Source of the DNA: Glutinoglossum americanum
Lineage: Eukaryota > Ascomycota > Geoglossomycetes > Geoglossales > Geoglossaceae
DNA: 64,000 nucleotides
NCBI GenBank assembly: GCA_020080175.1
Contig: JAGHQL010000023.1
Coordinates: forward strand, 62,001 to 126,000
Direction: 5' to 3'
Shown: positions 60,555 to 64,000 of the stretch, piece by piece
Position numbering within the stretch: position 1 is the stretch's first letter
Layout of the letters: each line of letters opens with the position of its first letter
Notes under the pieces: model-generated
The model's database searches: none
What the model saw: the letters and a program-made list of their open reading frames with translations, nothing else
What the model was told of the DNA's origin: nothing
Program-made: the position numbers and the translations under genes

Positions 60555-61551
60555 ATGGCTGAATCTACACTTTGTGGCCCTTCTAATGCTCTTCACGGCT
60601 TGCAGAAACATGCCACTATTGACCGGACACTACAACAAGACCGATTGGTTGCTCGGCACCCTTCGTCACAAGTATGAAGGTTTCTGCCTCCTATACATCT
60701 TCTTTTCTAATGGTCGGTCTTAGGGATTCCGGTCGTCTGCTGGCCCCAATATTGGCGTCCTTGACCCGGAATTTGAAGCGTTCCAAGCTGGATCCGTTCC
60801 CCCACCAGAACTTCAATCTCACCATTTCGCGCAGTCCCCCAATATTCCCCCCACGCATATCCCGGACTGGGCCTCAGATTTCCAGCGCCTGCACGTCTCG
60901 CAGCGGCCGTCGCCGATTGCCCAACTCCAGCACAGATCACAGGCTCCCATTCAGGGCGCTACGACGGGAGGGTGGCACCAAGAGTTTCTACAAGCTCAGA
61001 ACAGTGTCCGGCAAGGCTCTACGCAAAATTTGGGGGCGCAAGGGAATTTCGGTGGTATCGGTATGACTGGCTTTGGGATGCAAGGTCCTTCCTTATATGG
61101 TGGGATGAGCGTGGGAATCCAAGGGAGTGAGGCGCACACCCAATATCTTGTTCCGCAGGAGGGGGATGAAATATACGACGACGCAGCTTTTGAGCGGGCG
61201 TTCGAAGCGGCGAATTCAGAGCTCGTACAACAGGGGAGTCTGGAATCTGAGCGCGACCTTCCGAGAGAGGAGAGCGCCGATGCCCTTGATGGCCATGGGA
61301 GCTCGGTTGATGCTGAGAAGGAAGTCGAACAAAGACAACATGACGAGCAAGGGGAGGAGGATCCCGATGAGTTGGCTCGAACAGCTGGTCAGCTCTTGGA
61401 CAGTGTGAAGGACAACCAGAGCCAGAAATTTCAGGAGAGCACATTTCTTTCACTGATGAGACGTATACGGGACCGAGAGGTTAGAGTCGAAGGCGATAAA
61501 ATGGTTGAGGTGGGTAACACCCCGTCTGCGACCGCCGACGATCACCTATAG
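60555..61551 (+). CDS. PEX20: Peroxin PEX20, PTS2 co-receptor
   Basis: Exons 60555-60671 and 60724-61551 give 314 residues. The conserved N-terminus MAESTLCGPSNALHGLQKHA includes Cys7, the residue ubiquitinated for receptor recycling in characterised PEX20/PEX5 proteins. The next block is IDRTLQQDRLVARHPSSQG. Pex14/Pex13-binding WxxxF/Y motifs are present (WASDFQRL, WHQEFLQAQ). The C-terminal domain binding PEX7 reads DELARTAGQLLDSVKDNQSQ then LMRRIRDREVRVEGDKMVEV. PEX20 carries PEX7-bound PTS2 proteins to the peroxisome in filamentous fungi. The 3' end is uncertain: the frame stops at 61551, but gt/ag pairs downstream (donor near 61511) could add a longer tail ending near 61800. Confidence 0.9.
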
Positions 61552-62369
61552 AATGCGTTCGAGAGAAATACACACAAGATTCGGAACGGTCATTTGGTCG
61601 GTACGTCTAATGAAAGACAAAAGGACTGATCTGAGATCTGCATCTGTAGAACACACAGGTTCCCCATCCAAACCTCCCGGATGGGGCGTTTAATCCAACA
61701 ATGAGTGGGGCATTAAATAGCGATGACATTAGTAAGTTCGACTACAGACTCAGCTATGCATTGAGGGCGAGCTTACGAATCGCTGCATAGCATTGAATAA
61801 TATACAGGCCGTTACCTGACGGTGGTGTCAGAATGGGATAGATGGCATGGGAACTTTCATACAGGGTGGCTACGGGCCTGTCTCTCGTAGCGGAGACTAA
61901 CGCAACGCTTTCCTGCAGATATTTAAGCTGCAACAGCAACCGTGGATAGCTGCAGGATGTATGTTACTACATAGATGCTAATTTCGAAAGGGGTCGGAGC
62001 TGCATAGACTTGGTTAACCAAAGTTGAATCCGGGTCTAGGGTTGGGTGTTATACTATTGAATTATTGCATCGCTGTAGCACATGAATTGGGAAGTGCAAG
62101 AAATTTTGATTTTCAGATTCAAGATACGTTGTTCGTTGTGGTGGTTGGAGTTCGACAAATTCTAGAAGCTCTATCGAGCCCGGACAGACGCGCCTACTGG
62201 GGCTCCCTAGCGTCAATCATCGCCAACGTACCTTCTCAAAAGCAACTACGGCGCCTAACCTCATCCACAACCAATTCCCCATGTTTGATGCTATATCACC
62301 AGTTATCTTTTGATATTGAGTCCTGGAAAGGCTCTTAATTGTCTATAATTTCATCGGAGTCTCGGAGCT
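61552..62369. other. Intergenic region PEX20/WHI2-like
   Basis: About 0.8 kb. It may contain extra 3' exons of PEX20 (61550-61800) and the unresolved first exon of the next gene. Otherwise nothing seen. Confidence 0.4.
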
Positions 62370-64000
62370 AGTGCGTATTTGCCATTCCCAAAGCATCTTT
62401 CCAGCAGCCAAGCGCATCGCCATTCATTCACCTTGTCGACCTCACGAGATCCCACAGACGGCCCGTCCGCCTCAGTGGCCTTTTCACATAAGCACTCCGA
62501 CTCGCCATCGGCAGGGGACGACAACTCGTTTCACGCTCCACCTCCGCCGCTATCGGAAGCCTCGTCCTCGTCGCTACCCTCACCAAGACCTCCGCCTTTC
62601 TCCTCGCTCTACTCTGGAGAGTCTGATCCTTATAGTAATTTCGTTTCTGAGGCCGAGCCGTCGTCTTCTCTCACTAGACCCCTCGCGCCTCCACCATTCT
62701 CGTCACCCCCAGCAGTTGTTGCCGAGACCAAGGCTGCGTTACCGCAAGATCACAAGGGAGGTCCATCGAACAAGAGCGCAGACGAGGGAGAGCCACCGCC
62801 GCCGTATACAGAAGGGTCTAGTCCTCTAAACTCATTCACATATCTGATGGCTGCTGCAGGTGGGGCGACGAGTATCATCACTCAAGTCCAGCAGGGTGGA
62901 CCACCAATCAATACATTAGGAGGTACATCCTACAAGCATAATGGCTTATCATAGGGACGCCTGCGCGGTCCACTAGAGCTCATAGGCAGGAAAAATGGCT
63001 GACGTGAGCGTGCGATAGATGTTGGAGCGGACGAGAACATCACTCTAGACCTTCGGTATGATATCTAATCGGTCTGTCTTTGAGGCGCGTTTTGAGACTA
63101 ACTCACTTATGGCAACTAGAGGTACTCGTTTCACTCTTTCGAGAGATGAGCTATTGACATTACCGGAGTTTGTTCTGCTATCCCTGTTCCCGAATGGGCT
63201 CCTTCCAGACGGACATATGAATTCGTTTCATGAAGGGGACATATACCCTGTAGATGTGAGTATTTTCCTTTTTACAAGGAACACAGCGTGGAACACTGCA
63301 TTGACACCAAGGCAATTAGTATGACCCTGCCAGTTTGCAGTACATGCTAGACTTCTTTCGTAAAGTTGCGCAGACCATCCCTTCTGGTACGCCATCCCCC
63401 ACCACCATGCCAGATTCCGAACCAGCCGACCCAGCCCCTGGCTCCGCTAGGGACATGTTACAAGATCGAGCCGGAATCATTGTGCTGAGGGAAGATCTGG
63501 ACTTTTATGCTATTCCGCCGCGGCCTGAAATCGAGCACCCGGAGATGATAGAGGTTAAAAGAGCAGCTGGGAAAGCTCTGCTGCAACAAGATGGGATTTT
63601 CTCGGGACTACGGAGGAGTGATGAGACTGGGACGACTGAACAGCATCTTATTGAGATGTTGACTGCAGGGTTAGACTCTTGACTATCGAATCCCTAGATC
63701 CCAGTTTCTCTTTTTGCTGACCGTGTCACAAGGGGGTTTAACGTGGATGACTGCTGGGGCCATCGTGCGGGCGAACCAAACAAAGCCGTTGTCTGTAGTC
63801 TGGCGCTTGCGAGGTTACGCACCGACGTCAAGGCCAATGACCTAAATAGTAACGCGGTAGGCATGGCGCAGAAGCTGCTGCTCTTCTGGCGGAAACCAGC
63901 ACGGAGATGCTGGTGGGAAGGAGTGGAGCTTGAGAACGTGGAGGGAGTAGAGGGGAAGCTGAAGGTTTGGATACGAAGAGTTTGGACTCTGGAGATGGTG
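62370..64000 (+). CDS. WHI2-like growth-regulation protein (BTB/POZ-like), cut by the window end
   Basis: Exons about 62370-62922, 63019-63055, 63120-63255, 63320-63669 and 63733 to beyond 64000. The first exon lacks an ATG in frame near its start, so an upstream exon is likely and the 5' end is approximate. The N-terminus is Pro/Ser-rich and disordered (PPPPLSEASSSSLPSP). The core is ENITLDLRGTRFTLSRDELL, LPEFVLLSLFPNGLLPDGH, IYPVDYDPASLQYMLDFF, a BTB/KCTD-like fold. The C-terminal part reads WGHRAGEPNKAVVCSLALAR and FWRKPARRCWWEGVELENVE. These blocks match WHI2-like proteins of fungi; yeast Whi2 works with Psr1/Psr2 phosphatases in the stress response and restrains TORC1 under low amino acids. 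Family confidence is good, orthology with yeast WHI2 is inferred. Confidence 0.85.

Overview
The window is nuclear DNA of a filamentous ascomycete (Pezizomycotina). Genes are split by many short introns of about 45-100 bases with gtaagt/gtatgt-type donors and CTAAC/CTGAC-like branch points. Intergenic spaces are moderate, both strands are used, and the gene set includes fungal-type PEX20, SSK2, WHI2-like, BRCT-bearing POL4 and MEP genes. I cannot fix the class from sequence alone. Exon chains were built by hand from splice signals, reading-frame continuity and remembered family sequences. Nearly every completed chain gives a length divisible by three.

Layout. 1-12 kb: 3' part of PRP40 (+), RLI1/ABCE1 (-) and CHD1 (+), the last two divergent over a 0.6 kb promoter. 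12-19 kb: POL4 DNA polymerase X (+), ATP10 (+), GOS1 SNARE (-) and RPL35 (+). 19-28 kb: NUP120 (-), a fungal-specific phospho-site-like protein (-), and a single-pass membrane protein of unknown function (+). 28-36 kb: mitochondrial branched-chain aminotransferase (-), a decayed-gene zone plus a 462 bp palindromic TA-flanked MITE, and the SCYL2-type pseudokinase (+). 36-46 kb: a tentative small gene (-), the SSK2 MAPKKK (-) and an ammonium permease (+). 46-53 kb: a CUS2/Tat-SF1 splicing factor (+), a complex I ESSS subunit (-) and a cysteine-rich secreted/membrane protein (-). 52-56 kb: a 4 kb stretch with no intact gene, holding a tandem repeat and coding relics. 56-64 kb: an F-box-like protein (+), SEC13 (-), PEX20 (+) and a WHI2-like gene running off the right end (+).

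The genes are mostly housekeeping: splicing (PRP40, CUS2), translation (RLI1, RPL35), chromatin (CHD1), end-joining repair (POL4), mitochondria (ATP10, ESSS, BCAT), vesicle traffic and nuclear pore (GOS1, SEC13, NUP120, SCYL2), stress signalling (SSK2, WHI2-like), nitrogen uptake (MEP) and peroxisome import (PEX20). SEC13 and NUP120 both belong to the nuclear pore Y-complex. I found no secondary-metabolite cluster, CRISPR array, rRNA or convincing tRNA. No clearly new multi-gene system is visible. The most unusual items are the whole-length palindromic MITE, a 12-nt microexon carrying the first Fe-S cysteine of RLI1, and an 18-nt microexon inside the membrane anchor of an unknown protein.
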